Below, piece by piece: positions 33,318 to 42,178 of a stretch of DNA of 57,035 bases. The DNA lies in NCBI GenBank assembly GCA_964426915.1, contig CAYRTD010000007.1, positions 1-57,035 on the forward strand, given 5' to 3'. Below the pieces are notes generated by a model, which was not told the DNA's origin, searched no databases, and saw only the letters and a list, made by a program, of their open reading frames with translations. Made by a program: the position numbers and the translations under genes. Origin of the DNA: CAYRTD01 sp964426915. Its GTDB lineage: Bacteria > Bacteroidota > Bacteroidia > Bacteroidales > GCA-2748055. Within the stretch, counting starts at the first letter, position 1, and every line of letters starts with the position of its first letter.

Positions 33318-35304
33318 ATTTTACCTGCTTTAGTGCTTCTTCAACCGTATTAACCGGCATTTTACAAGCCTGGTTGCGGCAGACGTATATTCTTGTATCT
33401 CCATGTCCCACCCGCCCCTGAAGTAAACTTAATTCAGAATCCCCGGCAGCTCCTGCAAAAAGAATATCGGGAAGGAAATTACCGCAAAATTCTGATCTGC
33501 GTTTGATCATTTCATCCCCCGATATTACAATCTCAGAAAAATCGGAATGGAAGGTGGTAAGTAAGCTGAGCCAGTTGGTAAAAAAAGACGGTGATCTGGA
33601 AATATAGGGTTGCACATTCAAAAGCATTTGACGGGAAATATCCTGATATTTCCGGTTATCAAAATAAATTGATGCATATAAGAGAACCCCGGCCATTACG
33701 GAATTGGAGGCGGGGATCACATTATCGGTAAGTTCGTGTTGCCGGGTGACTGGATTTTTTTCACTTTCCGGTGAGTAAAAAAACATTCCGGTTTCTTCAT
33801 CATAAAAATCATTCATCACCCTTTCTATCAATGCTTTAAGATATTTCAGCCATGATTCATCAAAACTGATCTGATAGAGCATGATAAAAGCTTCACAAAT
33901 AAAGGCATAATCATCCAAAAAACCGCTGATCTTACGATCATCCGACCGGAAGAGCCTGTAATCAGCACCGGCCAGATTATTTAAAATATAGTTACCTGTT
34001 TTGAGGGCTTTTTCTTTATAGCCTGCATCTCCGGTAGCCTGGTAGGCGTCTGCCAAGGCTTTAATGGCAAGGGCATTCCAGGAGGTCAGTATTTTATTGT
34101 CAAGGCCCGGCCTCACCCTGTTATTGCGGTGGGCCAGGAGTTTGCGGTTTATCTTTTTAATCCGTTCAGTTATTTCATCTTCTCCGATACCAAAATCCTC
34201 CGAAAGCTCCTTTATGGATTTCGCGATACTTAAAATGTTTTTGTTTTCTTCCCAGTTTCCTTCTTCAGTGATTCCATAATACTGAAAAGCGACATCTTTA
34301 TCTTCCCGGCATATCTCTCCAATTTCGTCCTTCGTCCACACATAAAATTTTCCTTCTTCACCTTCACTGTCTGCATCAAGAGAAGAATAATACCCGCCCT
34401 CACCATTATATAGTTCACTTTCAAGGAATCCGGTGGATTCAAAGATCTTATCAATAAACCATAAATTCCCTGTACATAAGTATGCATCAGATAACTGGCT
34501 TATAAATTGAGCATTATCATAAAGCATTTTCTCAAAATGAGGAACCTGCCAATACTTATCCGTAGAATACCGGGCTATGCCTCCCCCAATCTGATCGTAA
34601 ATACCACCTTTCAGAATTTCTTCTGTTGTTTTTACTGCCTGCTCAAGGGCCGCTTTTTTTCTGCTCTGGTGGAAATAGTGGAAGAGAAATCGTGTAACAG
34701 AGGGCATGGGGAATTTCGGCACTCTGTTCATTCCTCCGTGGTTGGTATCGAATTCACCGGAAAGTTGCCTGAAAAGAACATGGGGATCAGAAAAACCTTC
34801 ATTAACATTCTTTTCATGTATCAGTTCAGCATTTTTTATCCCTTCACAAAGTCCTTCCGCATGTTCACTGATCTTATCGGGTTCCTTAAGCCAGATATTA
34901 TTCAACTGAAGCAATATTTCTCTGAACTGATCCGGGTTATAATAAGTGCCGCCATAAAAAGGCTTTCCATCCGGAGTAGTAAAACAACTTAAAGGCCATC
35001 CGCCACTTCCCGATATCAATTGTACAGCCGACATGTATGTTTGATCAAGGTCCGGTCGTTCTTCCCTGTCAATCTTTATGCTTATGTAATTTCTATTGAG
35101 CAAATCTGCGATTTCCTTATTGCTGAAAGATTCCCTTTCCATCACATGACACCAGTGACATGCTGAATAGCCAATGCTGATAAAAATAAGCTTATTCTCT
35201 TTCTGTGCGATTTCCAGAGCTTCTTTGCCCCAGGGAAACCAGTTTACCGGATTTCCTGCATGTTGTCTGAGATAAGGACTGGATTCATCTTTCAATCGGT
35301 TCAT
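33304..35304 (-). CDS. DUF255 thioredoxin-domain protein (YyaL/SPATA20 family)
   Basis: 666 residues, full length for the family. The N-terminal thioredoxin-like domain has SACHWCHVME (Cys49 and Cys52) after NRLKDESSPYLRQHAGNPVNWFPW. It is followed by an (alpha/alpha)6-barrel region resembling N-acylglucosamine 2-epimerases (AGLDNKILTSWNALAIKALADAY). Widely conserved; role poorly defined, possibly redox-linked sugar metabolism. Confidence 0.92.
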   Translation of the reverse strand: MNRLKDESSPYLRQHAGNPVNWFPWGKEALEIAQKENKLIFISIGYSACHWCHVMERESFSNKEIADLLNRNYISIKIDREERPDLDQTYMSAVQLISGSGGWPLSCFTTPDGKPFYGGTYYNPDQFREILLQLNNIWLKEPDKISEHAEGLCEGIKNAELIHEKNVNEGFSDPHVLFRQLSGEFDTNHGGMNRVPKFPMPSVTRFLFHYFHQSRKKAALEQAVKTTEEILKGGIYDQIGGGIARYSTDKYWQVPHFEKMLYDNAQFISQLSDAYLCTGNLWFIDKIFESTGFLESELYNGEGGYYSSLDADSEGEEGKFYVWTKDEIGEICREDKDVAFQYYGITEEGNWEENKNILSIAKSIKELSEDFGIGEDEITERIKKINRKLLAHRNNRVRPGLDNKILTSWNALAIKALADAYQATGDAGYKEKALKTGNYILNNLAGADYRLFRSDDRKISGFLDDYAFICEAFIMLYQISFDESWLKYLKALIERVMNDFYDEETGMFFYSPESEKNPVTRQHELTDNVIPASNSVMAGVLLYASIYFDNRKYQDISRQMLLNVQPYISRSPSFFTNWLSLLTTFHSDFSEIVISGDEMIKRRSEFCGNFLPDILFAGAAGDSELSLLQGRVGHGDTRIYVCRNQACKMPVNTVEEALKQVKSISF

Positions 35305-35572
35305 TCGGTAAGTCTTTCGGATTTATTATCTAACAAGATCGCGAATAACTTTGTTTAGAAGCCTTTGTTCATAATGCCAGTTATCCTCATACAGCGTTAA
35401 ATCAGTAAGACTATGATTTTGGCTTTCAAAAACATTTTGTCGAACTGATTCCGGGGGGATAATCAAATGATCGGGATTTTTCCGACTGCATTATTTTATC
35501 TAATGATTCACCAAAAACAAATGTTCGGATACATTCATCTGTTTTTTTTCTTCTGAAAATTTAGGATCTTTA
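35305..35572. repeat. Spacer with a MITE-like repeat fragment
   Basis: Bases about 35,395-35,460 (AGTAAGACTATGATTTTGGC and the TTTTGTCGAACTGATTCCG phrase) match the left-interior part of the repeats at 1 and 21,020, without terminal repeats. The remainder is AT-rich leader of the DUF255 gene. Confidence 0.5.
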
Positions 35573-35612
35573 TAAAAAAAAAGGTGCCTGAAATTTATTT
35601 TCCGGCACCCCT
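35573..35612 (-). terminator. Terminator of the blaI-blaR1-type operon
   Basis: On the minus strand GGTGCC-(G)GAAAA...TTTC(A)-GGCACC (35,604-35,609 with 35,583-35,588) forms a stem followed by nine or more T's (the A-run at 35,573-35,582). It lies about 40 bp past the stop of the sensor gene. Confidence 0.8.
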
Positions 35613-35650
35613 ATGAGAATCTTCCCCGTTAAATCCGGGTAAATGATCAA

Positions 35651-37648
35651 TTATTTCTTTTCAAGCTCCTCCAATGCTTCCTCCATATTTCTTTCCAGTT
35701 CATCAAGCTTTTTCTTCTCCTTATTCACATGCAGCCTTGATTGTTGGATGCCCGATTTGACATCGGTATCTCCCATTTTATCTATCTCATTAAATGCACT
35801 CTCCATTTCAATAATAATATTATCGAGTACATCCCCGGTAATGTTCAGAGATAGTTCTATGCTTTCCCCGATAAGATCCCATTCGATTTCTGCCAGACCA
35901 TTTCTGGCTGATTCAAGACCATAATGAACAGATTCCTGTATCTCTGCCCAATCTATTTCTTCCATAGCCCGGCTGGCTTCCTCCATGGCATTTTTCATTT
36001 CTTCTTCACTTAATTCGGCATCTTTCATTCCCTGCCGGATCGATTCTTTTATTTCTTCCCAGTCTATGGAACCCATTGCATTTTCAACTTCCATTCTTAT
36101 CTCATCCCAGTTTACCGCTTCCCTATGAGCGCTGTCCATCTCCCGTTCAGCTTCATCCAGAGCCAATTCAACCTCCCGGCGTATTTCTTCCTGATCAATT
36201 TCTTCAAGCTCTGCTCTTGCTTTCTCCAGTTCTCTGTATATTTCCACACGCTGGATAGATTTTGCTTCCCTGAGAGCTTCTTCAATTTTACGTTCGATTT
36301 CTTCTTCATCAATTTCTTCCAGATCCTTTTCCGCCTTCGCTACTTCAGCAGAGGCTGCGGAAACTTCTTTCCGGGTGTCGTTTATTAGATCCCGGTATTT
36401 TTCATGATCTTTCCGTGGAATTGTTTTCCCATCTATTTTCAGATCTGCAAGTTTCCCTTCTTTAAATGTCATCTCCACTTTTTCTTTCTCATTCTTTTTA
36501 TTTTTTCTGATAATCACAATCCGGTTTTTATTAATTTCCACAATGGTGTCTTTAACTGAAAAAGAATCAGATGTATTTATATCAGTATTTGTTGATGATT
36601 CATCTTTAATTAATTCGCTCGGTCCTCCGGAGATATTATTCATTGCCGCCACTCCTGTCAGGAGAAGTAATGAGCTGCCTGCAAGAATTATTATTCCTGC
36701 AATTATTCGGTCGGATACTTTTGTTTTCATTGTTTTTGGTTTTAGGATTCTTTTCATTCTGTTAAGTAAACTATTCTTTTGATTTACAAAAGCCACAGCA
36801 GGATAGGGATTTACGGGCAATATACCCTCCATCCGTGCCAGTGCTTTCACATAATGAGACGAATTTTTGCAGTGTGATAAAGCAATATCGTCACAGCAAT
36901 TCTCACGTTCTTCTTTTATATGTTTAGAGATTAAATAGATAGCCGGATGATAAAAGAATAAAAGCTCAATAACTGATTGTAATATATTCAGTAAAAAATC
37001 ATTTCGTTTAATATGGGCAAGTTCATGTGCCAGTACAGCCTCTACCTGATTGAAGGGTAAATGTGTAAATATGCCGACAGGAACTATCACAAGGGGTCTT
37101 AAATACCCTATAACCATAGGTGTTTTTGCAATCAGGGATTCGATAAGCCCAACCTTCCTGTTAATATGATACTTTTCCAGGAGCTCTGAAAACCCTTTCA
37201 AAAATTCCCCGTCGGGTTCAATTATCCCTTTTTTCCGGTATTTTCTCAGGTAAAGAAGAGAGGCTGTGAGCCTGAATGACATCAGCAATACTCCGGCAAA
37301 ATAAATGTATACAAGCCAGGGTAAAACTTTTTGTATACCTCCGGATCCGGCATATTGACCTTCATCAGGCAGATTATCCGGAACTGTATATTTACTCTGC
37401 TGAAGCTCTTTGATGATCCCTGAGATCTGAACAATTCCTGCTCTTTCACTCTGGTAATAGATGTAAAAAGTTGCCAGACTTATTATTAGCACAGAAAATA
37501 ATGCTGTAACAGAAATTCCATACCTCAGAAAGGAGGAGCTGTTTTTGAATGAATTCAACAGAAGTCTTAATAAAAGATATACCAGGATTATTTGCCATAT
37601 TGAATGTAGCAAAGCCATTCCTGTTGGATATATTAAAAAATTATTCAT
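35651..37648 (-). CDS. BlaR1/MecR1-type M56 membrane metalloprotease with helical repeat tail
   Basis: 665 residues: four or more N-terminal membrane helices, then the M56 zinc motif HELAH at 208-212 with downstream ERENCCDD around 247-254, and a further membrane helix near 315-335. Instead of the penicillin-binding sensor of true BlaR1, the extracytoplasmic C-terminus (about 400-660) is charged and helical. It has six related repeats, e.g. EIDEEEIERKIEEAL, EIDQEEIRREVELAL, VNWDEIRMEVENAM, SIDWEEIKESIRQGM, EIDWAEIQESVHYGL and EIEWDLIGESIELSL. By family it should cleave or inactivate the BlaI-like repressor encoded 6 bp upstream upon an envelope signal; the signal is probably not a beta-lactam. 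Confidence 0.88.
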   Translation of the reverse strand: MNNFLIYPTGMALLHSIWQIILVYLLLRLLLNSFKNSSSFLRYGISVTALFSVLIISLATFYIYYQSERAGIVQISGIIKELQQSKYTVPDNLPDEGQYAGSGGIQKVLPWLVYIYFAGVLLMSFRLTASLLYLRKYRKKGIIEPDGEFLKGFSELLEKYHINRKVGLIESLIAKTPMVIGYLRPLVIVPVGIFTHLPFNQVEAVLAHELAHIKRNDFLLNILQSVIELLFFYHPAIYLISKHIKEERENCCDDIALSHCKNSSHYVKALARMEGILPVNPYPAVAFVNQKNSLLNRMKRILKPKTMKTKVSDRIIAGIIILAGSSLLLLTGVAAMNNISGGPSELIKDESSTNTDINTSDSFSVKDTIVEINKNRIVIIRKNKKNEKEKVEMTFKEGKLADLKIDGKTIPRKDHEKYRDLINDTRKEVSAASAEVAKAEKDLEEIDEEEIERKIEEALREAKSIQRVEIYRELEKARAELEEIDQEEIRREVELALDEAEREMDSAHREAVNWDEIRMEVENAMGSIDWEEIKESIRQGMKDAELSEEEMKNAMEEASRAMEEIDWAEIQESVHYGLESARNGLAEIEWDLIGESIELSLNITGDVLDNIIIEMESAFNEIDKMGDTDVKSGIQQSRLHVNKEKKKLDELERNMEEALEELEKK

Positions 37649-37654
37649 GAGAAT

Positions 37655-38038
37655 TTATTCATTATCATCAAGTTGATCCAGTAATTTTCGTATTTCTTCC
37701 AGTTCCTTTTTTGATGTCTTATGATTTCCCAGTGTTTGCATTATTAATCTGGAAGCGGAACCTCCAAATGCGCTATCAAGGATTTTATCAATAAGACGAT
37801 TTTGAATGGCATTTTCCTCAATTAATACCGAATAAATATGTGATTTTCCTTTTTCATCTCTCGATAATAGCTTTTTATCATGCATTATCTGCATGATTTT
37901 TAAGGTGGTGGTATATCCTACATTTCTTATCTTATTTAATTTCTCATTTACAAAACGTACAGTGGAAGGCCCGTTTTTCCACAGAATTGTAAGAATTTCA
38001 AGTTCAGAATCAGTAGGTTGCTGTTGGCTTTTATTCAT
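37655..38038 (-). CDS. BlaI/MecI/CopY-family transcriptional repressor
   Basis: 127 residues from ATG 38,038, with a penicillinase-repressor winged helix: PTDSELEILTILWKNGPSTVRFVNEKL and VGYTTTLKIMQIMHDKKLLSRDEKGKSHIY. A longer frame begins at 38,071, but its start falls upstream of the predicted transcription start; the chosen ATG has GGAGG 6 bases upstream. It should bind as a dimer to the two palindromes at 38,051-38,066 and 38,077-38,092 and repress its own operon until the M56 protease inactivates it. Confidence 0.93.
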   Translation of the reverse strand: MNKSQQQPTDSELEILTILWKNGPSTVRFVNEKLNKIRNVGYTTTLKIMQIMHDKKLLSRDEKGKSHIYSVLIEENAIQNRLIDKILDSAFGGSASRLIMQTLGNHKTSKKELEEIRKLLDQLDDNE

Positions 38039-38050
38039 ATTATCCTCCAT

Positions 38051-38092
38051 TACGAATACTTTCGTAGGCAAATATATACGATGTTTTTCGTA
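38051..38092. promoter_or_regulatory. Two BlaI-type operator palindromes
   Basis: TACGAATACTTTCGTA (38,051-38,066) and TACGATGTTTTTCGTA (38,077-38,092) are 16-bp dyads with TACGA/TCGTA half-sites, spaced 26 bp centre to centre. The first covers the expected transcription start, the second fills the -33/-7 spacer, so a bound dimer would block RNA polymerase at either site. Confidence 0.75.
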
Positions 38093-38100
38093 GATGCAAA
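38069..38100 (-). promoter_or_regulatory. Bacteroidota-type promoter of the blaI-like operon
   Basis: On the minus strand, TTTG (38,097-38,100), a spacer of exactly 20 bp, and TATATTTG (38,069-38,076) match the consensus fully. Expected start is around 38,062-38,065, giving a leader of about 25 nt before the chosen ATG. Confidence 0.75.
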
Positions 38101-38376
38101 TATTTTAGTAAAAAGATGTTTAATAAAAGTTAAAATATCTGTAGTCACGGTAAAATAGTTTGCGATAACTAAAAAATAGCTGGAGTATTGGTATCTTTTA
38201 ATAATAGTGTTACATGTAAGACACCCGCTTAAGGATAAAAATTTTAGTTGTTTTAAGAAATTAAGAACGGGCCAGGCCTTGATCCAAACACAATGATCCA
38301 GACACTAAGGTGGCATGCTCAATGAGCTATTATGTAAAATAAAGAAAAATGGGTATCTTTATAAAAAAGTAACAAA
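38101..38376. repeat. Spacer with right-interior fragment of the MITE-like repeat
   Basis: Bases about 38,265-38,310 (AAGAACGGGCCAGGCCTTGATCC and GATCCAGACAC) match the right half of the copy at 145-225. The terminal repeat is lost. The rest is AT-rich. Confidence 0.5.
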
Positions 38377-38670
38377 ATGGATTATGCATCATTTAATCAT
38401 ACGCTCGATATGGGAGCTCCACCGGAAGATTTTCCTGTGGAAATAAAAGCCCTGTGGTGGGAACGAAAGAATTATTGGGATACGGCCCATGAATTGGTTA
38501 AGGATTCCCACAGCTCGGATTCAGCCTGGGTTCATGCTTATCTTCATCGTAAGCAGGGTGATCAGCAGAATGCTTCCTATTGGTATAGTAAAGCGGGCAA
38601 ACCTGTTAGTGAACTTGAATTGAATGATGAGTTTAAGGAAATCCTGAATGTTTTACTGGAAAAGTACTGA
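38377..38670 (+). CDS. Small conserved bacterial protein of unknown function
   Basis: 97 residues, no signal or membrane segment. WWERKNYWDTAHELVKD followed by SAWVHAYLHRKQGDQQNASYWYSKAG resembles a small family seen in many phyla, possibly a helical hairpin like a single TPR. I cannot assign a function. Its stop is one base from the end of the convergent AMMECR1 gene. The aromatic/His-rich core makes a chance ORF unlikely. Confidence 0.7.
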   Translation: MDYASFNHTLDMGAPPEDFPVEIKALWWERKNYWDTAHELVKDSHSSDSAWVHAYLHRKQGDQQNASYWYSKAGKPVSELELNDEFKEILNVLLEKY

Positions 38671-38671
38671 T

Positions 38672-39253
38672 TTATGAATAGTCTTTCTCCGAAAAAACTT
38701 CAGCAGTATAAATAAAAACATCAGCGGTTTTCCAACCGTCCCAGCCAATCTTAACTTTATCGCGGGCACAATTTCCCAGAAATTCTTCAAGACTCCATCC
38801 TGTTGTTACTGCTACCTGTGGGAGAAAGGTACCGCTGGAAGGTCCCTTGATAATGTATATCCCGTGTTTCCCGAGTTCTATTTCATCCACTGAAACTATC
38901 TTTTTCATCTCACTTAATACAGAAATTTCTATACTTAGCTGAGGGAGTTCGCTGAATTTCACCATGCTGAAACGCGGGTCACTCTGGCCGGAGGCAATCA
39001 CCTGTCGCTGAATTAGTTTATAGAGCGGTTTTTTTGATTCCATCACACCGATACATCCTCTGAGTGCCCGGCCCTTGTGAAGGCTGACAAAAACACCATG
39101 GAAACCATTTAGAGAATCGAGAAGAACATCTGCATCATATTCGAGCATTTTACCTGTATTCAGGTAATAAGACAAGGATTCACGTGCTATTTTCAACATC
39201 ATTCTTTTTTCCGTAGTTGTAAAGAAGAAGTCTGATTTCCTTGTTTTTATCAT
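38672..39253 (-). CDS. amrA: AmmeMemoRadiSam system protein A (AMMECR1 domain)
   Basis: 193 residues covering one AMMECR1 domain: GVFVSLHKGRALRGCIGVM at about 53-71, QSDPRFSMVKFSELPQLSIEISVLSEM, and LPQVAVTTGWSLEEFLGNCARDKV. The human homologue AMMECR1 lies in a contiguous-deletion region; the bacterial role is unknown. It is the third gene of a three-gene operon with the MEMO and radical-SAM genes, 10 bp after the MEMO gene. Confidence 0.93.
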   Translation of the reverse strand: MIKTRKSDFFFTTTEKRMMLKIARESLSYYLNTGKMLEYDADVLLDSLNGFHGVFVSLHKGRALRGCIGVMESKKPLYKLIQRQVIASGQSDPRFSMVKFSELPQLSIEISVLSEMKKIVSVDEIELGKHGIYIIKGPSSGTFLPQVAVTTGWSLEEFLGNCARDKVKIGWDGWKTADVFIYTAEVFSEKDYS

Positions 39254-39263
39254 AATAATACAA

Positions 39264-40100
39264 TTAACTGTAAAATATCATGGATATATAATCTACGACA
39301 CTATCTCCCGGACTTACTTCTCCCGAATGCCCTCTTGCCAGAATTTCGGTTTTTATTTCTTCATCACTGAAAAGAGAATAATACATTAGGGTCATAATAG
39401 GCCCATATCCGCAAATGCTGATATTGTTGTCTCTTATGGTATTATAAAGTACTTCCGGATTGAGTTTCACAATTTCATCTATTGCTTTCTGATCTTGTTT
39501 TCTCCCATCTTCCGGATCCACAAAATGAGAAAAGTCAGATGAAGCCAAAATACATATATTCCGGTTCAGTTCCTTTTGTGTTTTATGGATTTGATGCGCG
39601 ATCTTTTTTGCACTTTCCGGATGTTGCCAGCTAATGCCAACCGGAAGAATCTTCTGTTCCTTAAAACCATAAGCCTGTAAAAAGGGGAGAATTACTTCTG
39701 CAGAATGCTCCCATTTGTGAATTTCCTCTGACCGTGGGATCTCCGAGTATTCAATGAATTCTTCATCTAGTTCAAGCTTCCCCAACGGTGTTTCCCAGTA
39801 ATCATTTGCATCACTTGCGTATTCCTTACTCCCCCCCCGGTGTATAGGATGCAGCAGAACGAAGGTCTCGAAGTTCTGCTCACACCTGCTAAGAGCTTCA
39901 AAAAAATGAACCGTTTGATATCCGGAATACATATGGCCGGCATGAGGCAATATTCCTCCAATAATGTTCTTGCCACGAGAATCGAATTTAAAATCAGGCT
40001 TCTCCTTTCGTCTGATTTCTTCAATAAGATTAATCAACTCTGTCCCGGATTCGGGATAAAATCTCCCTGCTACATATGCTTTTCTGGTTCTAGAATTCAT
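39264..40100 (-). CDS. amrB: AmmeMemoRadiSam system protein B (MEMO1 family)
   Basis: 278 residues. MEMO motifs: RKAYVAGRFYPESGTELINLI at the N-terminus, GGILPHAGHMYSGYQTVHFF with metal-site His, VLLHPIHRG, SSDFSHFVD and EVSPGDSVVDYI. The fold is related to extradiol dioxygenases and LigB; human MEMO1 binds copper or iron. Its ATG begins directly after the stop of the radical-SAM gene. Confidence 0.94.
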   Translation of the reverse strand: MNSRTRKAYVAGRFYPESGTELINLIEEIRRKEKPDFKFDSRGKNIIGGILPHAGHMYSGYQTVHFFEALSRCEQNFETFVLLHPIHRGGSKEYASDANDYWETPLGKLELDEEFIEYSEIPRSEEIHKWEHSAEVILPFLQAYGFKEQKILPVGISWQHPESAKKIAHQIHKTQKELNRNICILASSDFSHFVDPEDGRKQDQKAIDEIVKLNPEVLYNTIRDNNISICGYGPIMTLMYYSLFSDEEIKTEILARGHSGEVSPGDSVVDYISMIFYS

Positions 40101-41105
40101 CTAATGATAATTTAATATTTTAGTGCCGCAATAATTACATTCCCCCAATTCATTAATATTCAGCTCCAGTCGGAATCCCCTGTTTATAACCAGTTTTCCG
40201 CAATTATGACAAAAACTGTTACGTCCTTCCGGTCCGGTTGTATTCCCCAGGAAAACATATTTGAGTTTTTCGGATGCAATTTCCCTGAAATCCGAGAGGG
40301 TTTTCAGGGGGGTTGGAGGTATATCAGATCTGTAATCAGGGAAATAACGGGAAAGGTGAAGTACCTGAGTTTCCCCAAAGTTAGAAGCAATCCAGTTGAT
40401 CATTTCCCTGAATTCCTCTTTCGAATCATTCAAGCCCGGAATTATCAGAAATGTTATTTCCAGGTGGCTGGATGATTTACCTATCTCCAGTAAGGTGTTT
40501 TTTACCGGTTCCAGCCTTGATTGGGTATGCTCTCTGTAAAATGAATCTGAGAAAGCTTTCAGGTCTATGTTAAATGCATCAATCAGGGGGATTAGTTCTT
40601 TTAAGGGTTCTGGAGAAATGAAGCCGTTTGAAACCATAACATTCCGCAGGTCCTTCTTCCTTGCAAGGATGGCGGTGTCGACTACATATTCAAAGTTTAT
40701 CGAAGGTTCATTATAAGTATAGGCAATTCCTATACTGTTTTCATCAATTGAAGCTCCCCGTATAAGTTCATTTGGCAGGGTTTCGGCGATATGGCTAAAA
40801 CTTTCGGCACCCACCTGCGATATTTCACAATTCTGGCAAAAAAAACATTTGAGGTTACATCCCGCAGTCCCAACGGAAAGAATCCTCTTCCCGGGAAAAA
40901 AATGATATAAGGGCTTTTTTTCAATAGGATCAACATGGCGGGCAACGAGCTTTCCATAAACGTTTGCTATCAGTATGCCATTTTCATTTTTTCTAACCTG
41001 ACATATACCATACTGCCCTTCACTTATTTTACAGTTATGAGGACAAAGGAAACATTGTACTTTGCCGTTTATTTTTGCATAATATTTTGCTTCATGTTTA
41101 TTCAT
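40101..41105 (-). CDS. amrS: AmmeMemoRadiSam system radical SAM enzyme
   Basis: 334 residues. Radical-SAM cluster CNLKCFFC (Cys83, 87, 90). An N-terminal Cys set (CFLCPHNCKISEGQYGIC) resembles the pyruvate-formate-lyase-activating-enzyme-like family, and a C-terminal zinc ribbon has CHNC and CNYC. By family it generates a 5'-deoxyadenosyl radical to modify an unknown target, probably one handled by the MEMO and AMMECR1 partners. It is the first gene of the operon, which is the best evidence for a shared pathway. A promoter can be proposed at 41,113-41,143. Confidence 0.94.
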   Translation of the reverse strand: MNKHEAKYYAKINGKVQCFLCPHNCKISEGQYGICQVRKNENGILIANVYGKLVARHVDPIEKKPLYHFFPGKRILSVGTAGCNLKCFFCQNCEISQVGAESFSHIAETLPNELIRGASIDENSIGIAYTYNEPSINFEYVVDTAILARKKDLRNVMVSNGFISPEPLKELIPLIDAFNIDLKAFSDSFYREHTQSRLEPVKNTLLEIGKSSSHLEITFLIIPGLNDSKEEFREMINWIASNFGETQVLHLSRYFPDYRSDIPPTPLKTLSDFREIASEKLKYVFLGNTTGPEGRNSFCHNCGKLVINRGFRLELNINELGECNYCGTKILNYH

Positions 41106-41112
41106 TATCTAA

Positions 41113-41143
41113 CAAATTTATGAAGTAAATACAAAGGAACCAA
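41113..41143 (-). promoter_or_regulatory. Probable promoter of the AmmeMemoRadiSam operon
   Basis: On the minus strand TTG (41,141-41,143), 20-bp spacer, TAAATTTG (41,113-41,120) fits the Bacteroidota consensus. The predicted start lies within a few bases of the amrS ATG at 41,105, implying a very short or absent leader. Confidence 0.45.
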
Positions 41144-41284
41144 GCTTACGATGGTACTGCAAAACATATTTTCACCGAGTTGAAAATCAATTATTTTCAA
41201 TAAATTTTAATGTTTATTTCCTGTATATATTTTGATATTATAGCTTAATGAAGCCAACAATTTTAAAGCTGAAGCGTTTACATA

Positions 41285-41908
41285 ATGATGAGAACAAAAT
41301 TTATAATTATATTAATATTTATCGCATATTCTGTGAGTGCACAGCAATATCTAAGAAATAGTGGAATGAAAGAAGAAGTTGCAACTTTTGGAAGTGGGTG
41401 TTTCTGGTGTACAGAAGCCATATTTGAAGAACTTAAAGGAGTAAAATCTGTTGTGTCGGGTTATTCGGGAGGATCGGTTATTAATCCCTCTTACAGGGAA
41501 GTGACAACGGGAAAAACCGGCCATGCCGAGGTTGTTCAGCTTAGTTTTGACCCTGAAGTTATTTCCTATTCCGAATTACTGGATGTTTTTTTCAAAACAC
41601 ATGACCCTACTACTTTGAACAGACAGGGTGCAGATGTGGGAACTCAATACAGATCTGTTATTTTTTATCATAATGATGAGCAAAAGCGTCTGGCAGAGAA
41701 AAAAACCGAAGAGTTAAATGCAGCCGGGGTCTTTGATGACCCTGTAGTTACAAGTGTAGAAAAACTTGAGAACTTCTATGTTGCTGAAGAGTATCATCAG
41801 GATTATTTTAAAAAGAATCCTGACCAGGCATACTGTAATGCAGTCATAAGGCCCAAACTAAATAAAATCAGGAAAGACTTTAGTTCAAAAATTAAGGAAA
41901 TTAAGTAA
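41285..41908 (+). CDS. msrA: Peptide-methionine (S)-S-oxide reductase, exported
   Basis: 207 residues. The active site FGSGCFWCTEAIFEELKGV puts the catalytic Cys at 39. GYSGGSVINPSYREVTTGKTGHAEVVQLSFDP and FKTHDPTTLNRQGADVGTQYRSVIFYH complete the family pattern. A signal peptide (MMRTKFIIILIFIAYSVSA) precedes it, so it probably repairs oxidised methionine in the envelope. Either Met1 or Met2 could start. No msrB is fused or adjacent. Confidence 0.96.
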   Translation: MMRTKFIIILIFIAYSVSAQQYLRNSGMKEEVATFGSGCFWCTEAIFEELKGVKSVVSGYSGGSVINPSYREVTTGKTGHAEVVQLSFDPEVISYSELLDVFFKTHDPTTLNRQGADVGTQYRSVIFYHNDEQKRLAEKKTEELNAAGVFDDPVVTSVEKLENFYVAEEYHQDYFKKNPDQAYCNAVIRPKLNKIRKDFSSKIKEIK

Positions 41909-42178
41909 TATTAATATTGATGCTGCATCTTTATTCTGGTTCTGAGTAAAGTCGAGTTGCTGAAAATAAGTCATTTGGCCTCCCCACAATAATAATTCTA
42001 AATATTTACACGTTTTGAATAGCACCCGGATTTTATTTCTACTATTGTTGGTTGTTGTGAGCTAAGGATAACCCCATGAGCATTTTGAATAAGGAGAGGA
42101 GATGAATGGATTTTTTACTATAGGCCAAAAAAAAAAGGCAGGCAATACAGAGGCTCATAAAAATATACAGATCAATTA

